64,000 nucleotides of DNA from Bdellovibrionales bacterium. Lineage in GTDB: Bacteria; Pseudomonadota; Alphaproteobacteria; UBA9219. The stretch covers positions 1 through 64,000 of the forward strand of contig JBAZRW010000005.1 in assembly GCA_041662785.1 (NCBI GenBank). The letters are read 5' to 3'. Below are positions 24,002 to 32,559 of this stretch, piece after piece. The notes under the pieces were generated by a model. It did no database searches, was not told the origin of the DNA, and saw only the letters and a list, made by a program, of their open reading frames with translations. Numbering within the stretch: position 1 is the first letter of the stretch; every line of letters starts with the position of its first letter. The position numbers and the translations under genes are program-made.

Positions 24002-25489
24002 ATGCGCCACGTTCTTCGTCATTCCCTCCTTCTTGTCCTTTTTCTCGCCGCCGCCTTTTCGCCGCTGACCGCACAGGCGCGTAGCGGCCCCGAAAGCTTC
24101 GCCGATCTGGCCGAAAAGCTTTTGCCCGCCGTCGTCAATATCTCAACGACACAAACGGTCACGCAAGAAGACCCCATGCAGGCTTTTGAATTCCAGTTTC
24201 CCGAAGGCTCGCCCTTCGAGGAATTCTTCCGCGACTTTAAAGAACGTAACGGCAAAATTCTTCCCCAAGAGGAAGGCAGCGCCCCAGCCCGCAAGCATAA
24301 GACCAATGCCCTAGGCTCTGGCTTTATCATCGATCCCGCTGGCTATATCGTCACAAACCAACATGTCATCCAAGATGCCGAGGAAATCACCATCATCCTG
24401 CAAGACAACACGAACCTGCCCGCCACGGTAGTCGGCAGCGATAAAAAAACGGACTTGGCCGTCTTGAAGGTCGAAAGCAAGAAGCCTCTTTCCGCTCTGA
24501 CCTTTGGCGATAGCGACAAAGCGCGTGTCGGCGACTGGATTCTGGCTATCGGCAATCCCTTTGGCCTTGGCGGTACGGTCACGGCGGGTATTCTTTCGGC
24601 TCGCGCGCGAGACATCAATTCGGGTCCCTATGACGACTACCTACAAACCGATGCGCCCATCAATCGCGGCAATTCGGGCGGCCCCATGTTCAACATGAAC
24701 GGCGAGGTTATCGGCGTGAATACGGCCATCTATTCGCCATCGGGCGGCTCTATCGGCATTGGCTTTGCCATTCCCTCATCGATGGCCAAGAACGTCATTG
24801 ATCAGCTGAAAGCAACCGGCGCGACTAAACGCGGTTGGATAGGTGTACGCATTCAAGCCGTAACCCCTGAAATAGCTGAAAGCCTTGGCCTTGGCGCACC
24901 CCGAGGAGCCCTCGTCTCAGGCGTCACGAAAGACGGCCCCGCCGCCAAAGCCAAGATTGAGGTTGGCGATATCATCGTGACGTATGACAGCAAGCTGGTT
25001 TCCGAAATGCACCGCTTGCCGCGTTATGTTGCTGACACGGAAATTGGCAAGACGGTTCCCCTGACCGTCATTCGCAAAGGCAAAGAGATCTCGCTAGAGA
25101 TCAAAATCGCTAAGCTTAATGCCGAGGACGAGGACAAAGAGGAAACCCTCTTGACGGGTGCCCCCGCAACAACCCCTCAAGCCGACAAGGTTGAATCCTT
25201 GGGGATCGACGTTGCGCCCGTAACCGAGGCTTTGCGCAAAAGATTCAAGATCGGCAAGGATGTCGGCGGCGTCGTTATCGTCAAGGCTGCATCCAGCAGC
25301 GTGGCCGCTGACTCAGGCCTTCAGGTTGGCGACGTGATCAGCGAAGCCGCCCAGAAGGAAATCAAAACAGCCAAAGAGCTTTCCGCTATCGCTGGGGAAG
25401 CCAAAGAGGCGGGAAAGCCCATCTTGCTTTTGGTTGATCGGCAAGGCGATTTGCGCTTCATCGCCATCAAGTTTGAGAAGAAGAAATAA
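24002..25489 (+). CDS. degP: Periplasmic Do-type serine protease DegP/HtrA
   Basis: Periplasmic protease and chaperone for misfolded envelope proteins. The signal peptide covers about residues 1-27 (ends PLTAQA). The trypsin-like domain has the complete triad: His121 in TNQHVIQDA, Asp151 in TDLAVLKV and Ser225 in NRGNSGGPMF. Two PDZ domains follow, near 275-370 and 395-490. A GAGG site lies 9 nt before the ATG. Grouping with hflKC places inner-membrane and periplasmic quality control together; a stress promoter in the 96 nt gap is possible but I cannot identify one. Confidence 0.95.
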   Translation: MRHVLRHSLLLVLFLAAAFSPLTAQARSGPESFADLAEKLLPAVVNISTTQTVTQEDPMQAFEFQFPEGSPFEEFFRDFKERNGKILPQEEGSAPARKHKTNALGSGFIIDPAGYIVTNQHVIQDAEEITIILQDNTNLPATVVGSDKKTDLAVLKVESKKPLSALTFGDSDKARVGDWILAIGNPFGLGGTVTAGILSARARDINSGPYDDYLQTDAPINRGNSGGPMFNMNGEVIGVNTAIYSPSGGSIGIGFAIPSSMAKNVIDQLKATGATKRGWIGVRIQAVTPEIAESLGLGAPRGALVSGVTKDGPAAKAKIEVGDIIVTYDSKLVSEMHRLPRYVADTEIGKTVPLTVIRKGKEISLEIKIAKLNAEDEDKEETLLTGAPATTPQADKVESLGIDVAPVTEALRKRFKIGKDVGGVVIVKAASSSVAADSGLQVGDVISEAAQKEIKTAKELSAIAGEAKEAGKPILLLVDRQGDLRFIAIKFEKKK

Positions 25490-25544
25490 CACCAACCGCC
25501 CTATGAGATGACTCATAAAACCTTGACGGGATTTCCTCCTATCC

Positions 25545-25985
25545 ACTTCTTCGTCATCCCGCACGAAGTCCCGCGTATAGAGGGACGAAGATGCGGGAAC
25601 CAGCCTGCCTTGCCGAAGCTGCGAAGCAGCGTAGGCAGGTTGAAAACTTTTCCTTTAAACAATCCCGATCATTGTTTTTTGGCGAAACAAAGAGAATTCA
25701 ACTGGATCCCGCATCACGCGTCTGACGCTTTGCGTCATCCGCTGTCTGCCCCGCGAAGCCCTCTCTCCCGTCATCCCAGAAAACTTTCTCTTCGCGCCCC
25801 TTGTCGCGCCATAGCTGCGGAGCAGCGAAGGCGGATGCGCGAAAGAAAGTTGATCTGGGATCCAGACACTCTTGCCGCCCGCATCGCCGTTCATTCATCG
25901 CCTGCCGATAGAAACACTGGATCCCACGTCCATTTTCTTTCGCGCTTTCGCGCGAAGAGAAAATGTCTTGGGATGACGTAAAGGG
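25545..25985. repeat. Cluster of palindromic repeat elements between degP and scpB
   Basis: This 709-nt gap between convergent genes has no credible gene. It holds at least three nested elements with the same ends as the dispersed family (CGTCATCCC ... GGGATCCAG). One spans 25769-25865 (97 bp) with an interior stem CTTTCTCTTCGCGC / GCGCGAAAGAAAG; an inverted one spans 25917-25978 (62 bp) with stem TTTTCTTTCGCGC / GCGCGAAGAGAAAA; a more degenerate stretch fills 25552-25740. Open frames across it are by-products of the repeats. Confidence 0.75.
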
Positions 25986-25992
25986 ACCCAAC

Positions 25993-26020
25993 AAAAAAGG
26001 CTTCGCGCCACCACGAAGCC
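25993..26020 (-). terminator. Intrinsic terminator of the scpA-scpB operon
   Basis: On the minus strand GGCTTCG (26020-26014) and CGAAGCC (26005-25999) form a stem over an 8-base loop followed by six T. It is 179 nt beyond the scpB stop. Confidence 0.7.
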
Positions 26021-26198
26021 CCTTCTTCCCTGAACTCTGCGCTCTGGCCCCTAAACTCTGATTCCGGACACAGCTCCGCACAGCAATGTCAATAGCAGAA
26101 TCGTCCCCACATGTCAAGGAAAAAACGCATTTTTACACCAAAAATGTTTTGTTTATTTTCAGTACATTAGCGTGTCTCAAAGGACAAATGCCTCTTTT

Positions 26199-26837
26199 TT
26201 ACTCTTCGCCCTCGTCAACCCAATTGGCAAAATCGGCATCATCGGGGTCAGCGGCCTCGCCGCCCTCCGCGCTCATCGTCGCCAAAATAGGCCGCGCATC
26301 CAAAAGGCCTGCGGCCTTCAAATCTTCCATACCGGGCAAGTCCTTCAAAGACTCCAAATTAAAATGGCCAAGGAACTCAGGCGTTGTTTTCCATGTCAGC
26401 GGGCGACCCGGCGTCTCGCGCCGTTTGCCCGGTCTGATCCACCCCAGCTCTAACAAAATATCCAGCGTGCCTCGGCTCGTCTCCACGCCGCGCACGCTTT
26501 CAATCTCACCGCGCGTGACAGGCTGGTGATAGGCAATGATCGCCAGCACTTCCGAAGCGGCCTTGGGCAGCTTGCGGCGCGTCTGTTTGGTCACCTTCAT
26601 AAGCGGCGCAAGCGCGGGATCGGTGCGAAAGCCCCACACGCCGCCCGTCTCGACCAGATTGACGCCCCTGCCCTCATAATGCTTTTGCAATTCTGCCAAC
26701 AGCGCAGGGACATCGGCGGACTCGCCCAATTGGCTTTGCAAGATGGGCAGCGTCATCGGCTCGTCGCTTGCGAAAAGGATAGCCTCTAAAAGGCGCAAGG
26801 CAGGTTCAATCTCGGTCATAGGCGTCGTCTCATTCAT
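26199..26837 (-). CDS. scpB: Segregation and condensation protein B
   Basis: Subunit of the SMC-ScpA-ScpB condensin that compacts and segregates the chromosome; ScpB dimers bind the ScpA middle region. The winged-helix pattern is visible: ALRLLEAILFASDEPMTL, then LPKAASEVLAIIAYHQPVTRGEIESVRGV, the most conserved ScpB block, then LLELGWI. The C-terminus is acidic (DPDDADFANWVDEGEE). 212 aa. It follows scpA by 6 nt, so the two are co-translated. smc is not in the window. Confidence 0.94.
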   Translation of the reverse strand: MNETTPMTEIEPALRLLEAILFASDEPMTLPILQSQLGESADVPALLAELQKHYEGRGVNLVETGGVWGFRTDPALAPLMKVTKQTRRKLPKAASEVLAIIAYHQPVTRGEIESVRGVETSRGTLDILLELGWIRPGKRRETPGRPLTWKTTPEFLGHFNLESLKDLPGMEDLKAAGLLDARPILATMSAEGGEAADPDDADFANWVDEGEE

Positions 26838-26843
26838 AAAGGG

Positions 26844-27656
26844 TCACGTTTGTTTTTCATCGTTGGGGGAGCGGTTTTTCACATAAAGCGTCGAGAAAGT
26901 CTGTCCTTGCCGCACTTCCAGCTCGCCCTCTTTCACCATTTCCAAAACGGCGGCGAAAGTCGACGCGATGGCCGAGCGCGATTCCAAAGTATCATGCCCC
27001 AGCATATTGGGCAGGAACATTTGCAAGCTGCCCCACTGCGGCAAACCACCCAGCATACGGCGAAGGCGTGTCAGGCTTTCTTCCATGCTGTAAAGGCGCG
27101 TGGGCGCAATATCGTAATGATCGGGCTTGCGGCGGCGTTGCGGCGCGCCAAGAGCTGACAGCAAATCATAAAGCGGCAGGAAATAGACGGGGTTTTCCTC
27201 AACCTCGCGCTTTTCGGGAAGGCCACGCCGGAAGAAATCCACGCCCAGCTGCGGCAAATCCAAAACCTGTCGCGCCGCTTTCTGCATCGCCTCAAGGCGG
27301 AGCAGCTGGAACTTCAGCGCCTCGGCCATATCGGCGGGGTTGGCTTCGTCCTCTTGCAATTCCGGCAGCAACAGGCGCGATTTCAAATACGCCAGCCACG
27401 CGGCCATCACCAGATAATCGGCGGCAATCTCAAGGCGCATCGAGCGCGCCGAGTTGATGTAATCCAGATATTGCTCGGCCAGCGCCAGAATGGAAAGCTT
27501 GGAAAGATCGACCTTTTGCTCCCGCGCCAACGTCAAAAGCAAATCGATGGGGCCGTCAAAGCCCTCAAAGGCAACCACAAGGTCTTGCGGCGAGGCTGCC
27601 ACAGGCAAATCTTGCGGCAAGGTCGTGTCGGGGGAAGGAGGCAAAGTATCATTCAT
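26844..27656 (-). CDS. scpA: Segregation and condensation protein A
   Basis: Kleisin subunit that bridges the SMC heads. The N-terminal SMC-neck-binding region contains FEGFDGPIDLLLTLAREQKVDL and ALAEQYLDYI, followed by AADYLVMAAWLAYLKSRLLLP, all diagnostic of ScpA; the C-terminal winged helix lies near 200-260 (SRSAIASTFAAVLEMVKEGEL). The first 25 residues are a Pro/Asp-rich tail. 270 aa is normal. It begins the scpA-scpB pair and is transcribed toward degP. Confidence 0.95.
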   Translation of the reverse strand: MNDTLPPSPDTTLPQDLPVAASPQDLVVAFEGFDGPIDLLLTLAREQKVDLSKLSILALAEQYLDYINSARSMRLEIAADYLVMAAWLAYLKSRLLLPELQEDEANPADMAEALKFQLLRLEAMQKAARQVLDLPQLGVDFFRRGLPEKREVEENPVYFLPLYDLLSALGAPQRRRKPDHYDIAPTRLYSMEESLTRLRRMLGGLPQWGSLQMFLPNMLGHDTLESRSAIASTFAAVLEMVKEGELEVRQGQTFSTLYVKNRSPNDEKQT

Positions 27657-27737
27657 GGGGCGTGCGAATCGAGCCTATTGTTTCAAGAAGGCGTGATTTT
27701 GCCCTCTATCGCCGCGCGTTGCACCAAGAAAATTCTC

Positions 27738-28094
27738 TTATTTCTTCATCTTAAACGCTGCGACGATCTGGTTCATGACCGAGGCCTGCCGCAGGGAGGA
27801 TTTGGGCGGGGGCACTTTGACGGCAGAGCGTTTTTCGCCCTTTGTATGGCTGTGAAGCAACGCCGCGACGTCTTCCTTGCTTAACATCGGGTCCTTGCCC
27901 CCCTTTTTGGTCTCGCGCAACACTTGATCAATATGCGCGGAGGCCAGTTCCTTAAGGTGCGGCTTAGCAAGACCCAACAAAAGAGCCTGATCGCGCACCG
28001 CCCATGTAATAAGCAGCTTTTGCGCGTCCTTTTTATCGCCGTTCGTCGCCTTAAGCGCCTCATGGATTTTGGCTGTAAGGTATTGCTCCGACAT
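27738..28094 (-). CDS. Conserved hypothetical protein (118 aa)
   Basis: ATG 28094 is chosen because AAAGGAG lies 6 nt upstream; an in-frame start at 28196 would add 34 unlikely residues. The protein begins MSEQYLTAKIHEALKATNG, a helical N-terminal motif I associate with short uncharacterised proteins of Rhodospirillales-like bacteria, and is Lys-rich throughout. No catalytic motif or membrane segment. It is divergent from the gene at 28221; the 126 nt between them should hold both promoters. Confidence 0.7.
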   Translation of the reverse strand: MSEQYLTAKIHEALKATNGDKKDAQKLLITWAVRDQALLLGLAKPHLKELASAHIDQVLRETKKGGKDPMLSKEDVAALLHSHTKGEKRSAVKVPPPKSSLRQASVMNQIVAAFKMKK

Positions 28095-28220
28095 TTCTTT
28101 CTCCTTTAACGCGATCAAATCCATGGCAGGATACCCCTTAATTCCTAAGATACGGTAAGCGTCATAGTTTTTGGGCAAGAACCATGCTATTCTCAACCCG
28201 ACTGGAAAGGAAGGCCAATC

Positions 28221-28547
28221 ATGTCGCTTTGGGGGCTTGTTTTTGTGATTTCAACGGGCGCGGCCGCTTGCGCCTTCGTCGTTGTGGCCGTTTTGTGGCT
28301 GAAGAAACTTCGCGAAACACTGGCCGTTACCCTTGGCGAGACCGCCAGCCAGCAAATCAAAACCGCACAAAGGCTCAGTGATACGCTCGCCTCTCTTGAG
28401 CGGCAGCAGCAGCGTTACGAACAAAGGCTGGAGACGCTGACAGAGGCCTCCCTTCGCATGAGGCAGGACATCAATCATCTGGATGGCCGTTTAGAGATGA
28501 CCGAGCGCGACCTCAACCCTTCCTCAACCCCGCGCCTTTTGCATTAG
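28221..28547 (+). CDS. Single-pass membrane protein with coiled coil (108 aa)
   Basis: One N-terminal membrane helix (about residues 3-27, LVFVISTGAAACAFVVVAVLWL) is followed by a cytosolic helical region rich in Gln, Arg, Glu and Leu with heptad-like spacing (SDTLASLERQQQRYEQRLETL; MRQDINHLDGRLEMTERDL). GGAAGG lies 7 nt before the ATG. No family recognised; such small anchored coiled coils often act as scaffolds, but that is inference. Confidence 0.65.
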   Translation: MSLWGLVFVISTGAAACAFVVVAVLWLKKLRETLAVTLGETASQQIKTAQRLSDTLASLERQQQRYEQRLETLTEASLRMRQDINHLDGRLEMTERDLNPSSTPRLLH

Positions 28548-28646
28548 ATTTCTTGCATAATCTACCCCCTACGGCTTGTTCCTACTGGGATTTTAGATTA
28601 AGATGCGGCACAGAAAATCTATTTCCAACAGGCCCCCAGAGGAACA

Positions 28647-29497
28647 ATGAATAACAAATTCTCTTTATTTGCCGTTGTCATGGCTTTTTTCGCACTTGGC
28701 CTTTCGATACACAACTCGCGCACAACAAACGTTACAAAAACAGAAACGGTTTACGAACGCATTATGCGGACTGGAACCATACGGTGTGGTATACGCCTTA
28801 TTCCGTTGGGTTTATGAAAGACCCCAACACTGGTAAAATGAGCGGCATTTACGTCGACGTTGTAAAAGAACTTGCCAAAAATCTTCAATTAAAAATCGAG
28901 TATGTCGAAGAAGTTGGCTGGGGGCAACAAATTGAAGGCTTACAAAGCAATCGTTACGATATGATTTGCTCCCCCACCAGTCTTAACGCCAGCCGGACAA
29001 GGTCTGCGGATTTCTCAATCCCCCTTTATTATAGTCCCGTTGAAATCTGGGTACGCACTGGCGATCCCTTAGCACAAGCAAGTTTGAAGACCATCAACAA
29101 ACCAGAAGTCAAAATATCGGTATTGGATGGTGAGCAAACAGCAACATTCGCGCGCAATTACTTTCCATTGGCACAAGCCGTATCGTTGCCACAGTCGGCC
29201 AGTTTTTCAGAACTGATGCTACAAGTGACGACAAAAAAAGCCGATATTACGTTTGCAGAACCGACCGCTGTTTTCGAATTTATGGAACAAAACCCGAATA
29301 CTCTTGAAAAGGTCAAAGCCGATAAACCGTTGGTAACGGTGCCAAACATCCTTCTTATCCCAAACAATCAATTCGCCTTCAAGGAAATGATCGACAACGG
29401 TTTGCGAGAACTCTTCAATACAGGGTTTATGGATCAAGCAATAAGCAAATATGAAAAATACCCGAACAGTTATATTCGAGAAACAGCCCTAAGATAA
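28647..29497 (+). pseudogene. Periplasmic solute-binding protein (family 3), frameshifted
   Basis: Two frames make up one gene. The 5' part starts at ATG 28647 (GAGGAAC upstream), gives a signal-like segment (FSLFAVVMAFFALGLS) and continues YERIMRTGTIRCG before a stop at 28818-28820. The neighbouring frame resumes at exactly that point with YTPYSVGFMKDPNTGKMSG, the expected continuation of an amino-acid-type binding protein, and runs to 29497. Adding one T near 28788 (GGTAT to GGTTAT) restores TIRCGYTPYSVGF. The rest has the SBP_bac_3 pattern (GIYVDVVKELAKNLQLKIEYV; RYDMICSP; ADFSIPLYYSPVEIWV). No permease or ATPase gene is adjacent. It may be a real mutation or a sequencing error. Confidence 0.8.
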
Positions 29498-29532
29498 CAG
29501 AGCTGCGCCGCAATCCACCAAATGCTGAATAC

Positions 29533-30042
29533 CTAAGAAACCTCGCCCATATCAACCAGCGTCACAGCTACGCCCGCTTCTTGAAGCTTGGTTTGGCCGA
29601 TGGCGATGCTCTTTTTCCATTTAGCCTTAAGCCGACCATGGGCGCGATCAGAATCCTTGGGCACAATGACCTCGCGGATGCCGCTTTCGGCAATAAGGCC
29701 CGCGCAAACGGTGCAAGGCGCAAGCGTCACATATAGCCGCGCCCCCTTCAGGCAAGCTAGCTTGCGCGCCGCCCCAATGATCGCCAGTTGCTCGGCGCAA
29801 TTGATCCAAAGCGAGCGCGAGCCATCCGCATAACGCTCGGCCACGCTTTCATCAACGCCATGCGCAAAACGATTAGTAGCGCGGGCAATCTCTTTGCCTT
29901 GAGGATCGACAAGGATCGCGCCGACCTTCACCATCGGATGAGGGCTTCCGCCACATTGAGGCTCACGTTGGCTAAAGGCCAAGGCCTTCTTCAACCACGC
30001 GCTATGGTCGGCTTGTTGCTCATTTTTGTTTATTTTAGCCAT
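29533..30042 (-). CDS. CMP/dCMP deaminase-family protein
   Basis: Zinc-dependent deaminase fold. Zinc ligands and catalytic Glu are visible: INCAEQLAIIGA, with Cys in place of the His usual in dCMP deaminases, and TLAPCTVCAGLI (PCxxC). The segment between, ARLYVTLAP, and the following ESGIREVIVP fit the family. ATG 30042 gives 169 aa with AAGGA upstream; the frame extends to 30144. The substrate cannot be told from sequence. The 394 nt to secF (30043-30436) contain only a pair of palindromic repeats and presumably both promoters. Confidence 0.82.
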   Translation of the reverse strand: MAKINKNEQQADHSAWLKKALAFSQREPQCGGSPHPMVKVGAILVDPQGKEIARATNRFAHGVDESVAERYADGSRSLWINCAEQLAIIGAARKLACLKGARLYVTLAPCTVCAGLIAESGIREVIVPKDSDRAHGRLKAKWKKSIAIGQTKLQEAGVAVTLVDMGEVS

Positions 30043-30164
30043 AAAACACCGTCCTTGAATGGGATGGGTAGTATAACCCAATGTTTTTACGAAATTGTTA
30101 AGGTGCGCGGGGGCTCTATGAATCCGACCATAAGTAAAGCACAAGAAGGCAACTTCCCTTTTAG

Positions 30165-30313
30165 CGTCATACCGGCGAAAGCCGGTATCCAGTTGCGCCG
30201 TGTCTACGGCGCATGTAAGTCAAAAACATAAGAAAACAGGCTGTTTTTGACCGACATAACTCTTATGCCTCGCGGACGCTCGGCGCTGGATTCCGGCTTT
30301 CGCCGGAATGACG
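30165..30313. repeat. Inverted pair of dispersed palindromic repeats
   Basis: Copy 1 (30165-30192) has termini CGTCATACC and GGTATCCAG around the stem CCGGC-GAAA-GCCGG. Copy 2 (30286-30313) is the same element reversed. About 93 nt lie between. The gap is divergent (deaminase -, secF +). Confidence 0.85.
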
Positions 30314-30436
30314 CAGAATGTTTGTATGTGCGCTACCTTATGGACTCATTAATAACCTAGGGTCTTGCCCCTAGACAGAGCCCTTTGCTTTCTATAGATA
30401 AAAGCAACACGATAGATAGCAAAGGAATCGCTCCCC

Positions 30437-31354
30437 ATGTTTTTGCGCCCTTGGAATTTTGTTCCCCATAACACGAAAATCGACTTTGTCGCCAAGCGCT
30501 GGTGGGGTTTCTCGGCGACTTTGGTTTTGACCATAGCCACCGTCGTTTCTTTGGCCCTCAACGGCCTCAATCTCGGCATTGATTTTAAGGGCGGCATCCT
30601 GATTGAGGCCAAGGCCACGCAGGCCGTCGATATGGCCGCCTTGCGGGGCGATCTAGGCTCCCTAGGCCTTGGCGAAGTGACCTTGCAAGAGTTTGGCTCG
30701 CCCAACGATGTATTGGTTCTCGTGCAACGTCAGGAAGGCGATGAAAACGCCCAACAACGCGCTGTCCAGCTTATCCGCGAGAAAATGGGAACCAGCTATG
30801 AATACCGCCGCGTCGAAGTCGTCGGTCCCACCGTCGGTAAAGAGCTTTTCCAAGCCGGTATCCTCGCCACTTTATTCGCCGTTCTGGCCATCGCTATTTA
30901 TGTCGGCTTTCGCTTTGAATGGCAATTCGGCGTAGCGGCCTTTACCGCCACGTTGCACGATGTGCTTGTGACCGTCGGCCTTTATTCCGTCTTTCAGCTT
31001 GATTTCAATTTGACGGCCATTGCCGCCCTTTTGACGCTGGCGGGATATTCCATCAATGATACGGTCGTTGTTTTCGACCGCATTCGCGAAACCTTGCGCC
31101 GCCATAAGGCCACCAGCCTGAAAGACGTCATCAACGATTCCGTCAATCAGACGCTGTCGCGCACCCTGATGACGGCGGGCGTGACCTTGCTGGCGCTGAT
31201 GCCCCTACTCGTCTCCGGCGGGCCGACGTTGTTCAACTTCTCGATCGCAATTACATGGGGCATTTTAGTGGGAACTTATTCGTCCATCTATGTGGCGGCA
31301 TCGTTCCTACTTTATATGCCAGCCTTACGCCGGATCGACCTTAAGAAAAAATAA
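30437..31354 (+). CDS. secF: Protein translocase subunit SecF
   Basis: Membrane subunit of SecDF, which uses the proton gradient to help pull secreted proteins through SecYEG. The N-terminal block TKIDFVAKRWWGF and the SecF signature NLGIDFKGGILIEAK (about residues 45-58) are present, then a periplasmic P1 domain and five further helices; GYSINDTVVVFDRIRE (about 205-220) is the diagnostic D4 motif. 305 aa is normal. secD, usually directly upstream, is absent: the preceding gene is an unrelated minus-strand deaminase. Confidence 0.95.
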   Translation: MFLRPWNFVPHNTKIDFVAKRWWGFSATLVLTIATVVSLALNGLNLGIDFKGGILIEAKATQAVDMAALRGDLGSLGLGEVTLQEFGSPNDVLVLVQRQEGDENAQQRAVQLIREKMGTSYEYRRVEVVGPTVGKELFQAGILATLFAVLAIAIYVGFRFEWQFGVAAFTATLHDVLVTVGLYSVFQLDFNLTAIAALLTLAGYSINDTVVVFDRIRETLRRHKATSLKDVINDSVNQTLSRTLMTAGVTLLALMPLLVSGGPTLFNFSIAITWGILVGTYSSIYVAASFLLYMPALRRIDLKKK

Positions 31355-31398
31355 CACAAAACGGCGCATTAAACGACTCATCGTCCAAGAAAACAAAC

Positions 31399-31486
31399 GG
31401 GATTCCCGCTTTCGCGGGAATGACAGGATTTGTGTTTAAGTTAAACCTTCTACCGTCATCCCCGCGAAAGCGGGGATCCAGTTTTC
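31399..31486. repeat. Inverted pair of dispersed palindromic repeats
   Basis: GGATTCCCGC-TTTC-GCGGGAATGACA (around 31400-31424) is followed by CGTCATCCCCGCGAAAGCGG plus GGATCCAG (31454-31481). Both are the dispersed element in opposite orientation. They fill most of the convergent gap between secF and the peptidase gene. Confidence 0.88.
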
Positions 31487-31505
31487 TTTTTCTTTATGCG
31501 CCAGA

Positions 31506-32027
31506 CTATAGGGTCTTTAGGACAACAAGCGCGATCAGCAAGCCCAGAAATAAGAACGGCGCGAAGTGAACGTAGCAGTGCCCTGCATAGGTCGGGCTGA
31601 ATCGCGCCCACAGCTTGCGTAGGCCCATCCACACTAACGCGAGCCACGCCGCAAAAACCCACGCCCACGCGACAGGCTTAACCCCAAAGCCCAAGACAGC
31701 CAGCGCCGTCCATTTGGCATCGCCAAAGCCAAAAGCATCATGATTGCACAGCTTGAAATAGAGCTGGTTCGACAGCCTTAAAACAACGACAGCCGCCACC
31801 GCATAGAGGAAGGGCACAACCGCGACATGCCACCCGCTAACATAGGCCAACGAAAAGAGCGCCACGAGAAACATGCCCACGACAGGCCCATCGGGAACGC
31901 GTCCTGTCCGCGCATCAACGAACGATACCCACGCCAAAACCAGCAGGATCAACAAGGGCATAAACCAAAGAGGATCGGGGTACGAGGCCTTTAAGATAAT
32001 AAGGATCGATTGGAGATCAAGCGCCAT
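31506..32027 (-). CDS. A24-family prepilin peptidase-like protein (CpaA type)
   Basis: Membrane aspartic peptidase of the type IV prepilin leader peptidase family, short form lacking the methylase domain. The two catalytic aspartates are in FVDARTGRVPD (about residue 38) and FGFGDAKWTAL (GxGD, about residue 102). About six hydrophobic helices. CpaA-type enzymes process Flp/Tad pilins, but no tad or pilin genes lie in the window, so the substrate is unknown. It is 8 nt downstream of the gene at 32036, in one operon. Confidence 0.82.
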   Translation of the reverse strand: MALDLQSILIILKASYPDPLWFMPLLILLVLAWVSFVDARTGRVPDGPVVGMFLVALFSLAYVSGWHVAVVPFLYAVAAVVVLRLSNQLYFKLCNHDAFGFGDAKWTALAVLGFGVKPVAWAWVFAAWLALVWMGLRKLWARFSPTYAGHCYVHFAPFLFLGLLIALVVLKTL

Positions 32028-32035
32028 AAAAAGCC

Positions 32036-32512
32036 CTATCCAACAGCCTTAAGCGGCTCGGCCTCTTGTTCGTCAAACGGCTCCTTCGAGGAAAAGGCAT
32101 CCTCATGCGCGATTTGCCCCAGATCCCAAAGACGCTCTGCCGTCTCACGCGCCATTTCCTTCCACCGAGCCGTTTCGGCTTGGTTGAGGGTTAGCATTTG
32201 CTCTAATTCAAAAGCGCGTTTGCGCCAAAACTCAATTTGCGTGGTGAGACTCTGGTTCTGCTCGACATGGGCATCCAGCTCATCGTGCATGCGGTCAATC
32301 TTGGCCTCAAGCTGCACATCGGCGGGAGAAAAGAAACCACGGGCCAGTGAAAAGCCAGAGCGCTGCGCGATCCTTGCCAAATCGGAAAAAGACAGCCCCT
32401 CACGCGACAGGATCCGCCGCGCCATGCGAAGCGCGCCCAAAGCCTCCCCCTCATGATCGGAGTCGGCTAGCGCAAGGACTTTATCCAGTTGATCAACGAC
32501 TTTTTCATTCAT
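32036..32512 (-). CDS. DUF2786-like protein with coiled coil (158 aa)
   Basis: The N-terminal 45 residues (LDKVLALADSDHEGEALGAL, ARRILSREGLSFSDLARI) match the pattern of the DUF2786 domain, a helical module found in phage- and DNA-linked proteins. The rest is a charged helix (ADVQLEAKIDRMHDELDAHV and on) likely to form a coiled coil, with an acidic tail. No function is established. It precedes the prepilin peptidase-like gene by 8 nt. Confidence 0.65.
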   Translation of the reverse strand: MNEKVVDQLDKVLALADSDHEGEALGALRMARRILSREGLSFSDLARIAQRSGFSLARGFFSPADVQLEAKIDRMHDELDAHVEQNQSLTTQIEFWRKRAFELEQMLTLNQAETARWKEMARETAERLWDLGQIAHEDAFSSKEPFDEQEAEPLKAVG

Positions 32513-32559
32513 CCTTTTTTCTTAGCACAAACGGTTGAGTCGTCCAAGCCGCGAGTTTC

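Noticed and set aside
25508..25981. 157-codon open frame between degP and scpB
   Set aside because: It consists of palindromic repeat units; both strands are open by repeat composition.
25545..25985. Possible CRISPR array
   Set aside because: Repeats are palindromic, of unequal length and not regularly spaced; no cas genes nearby.
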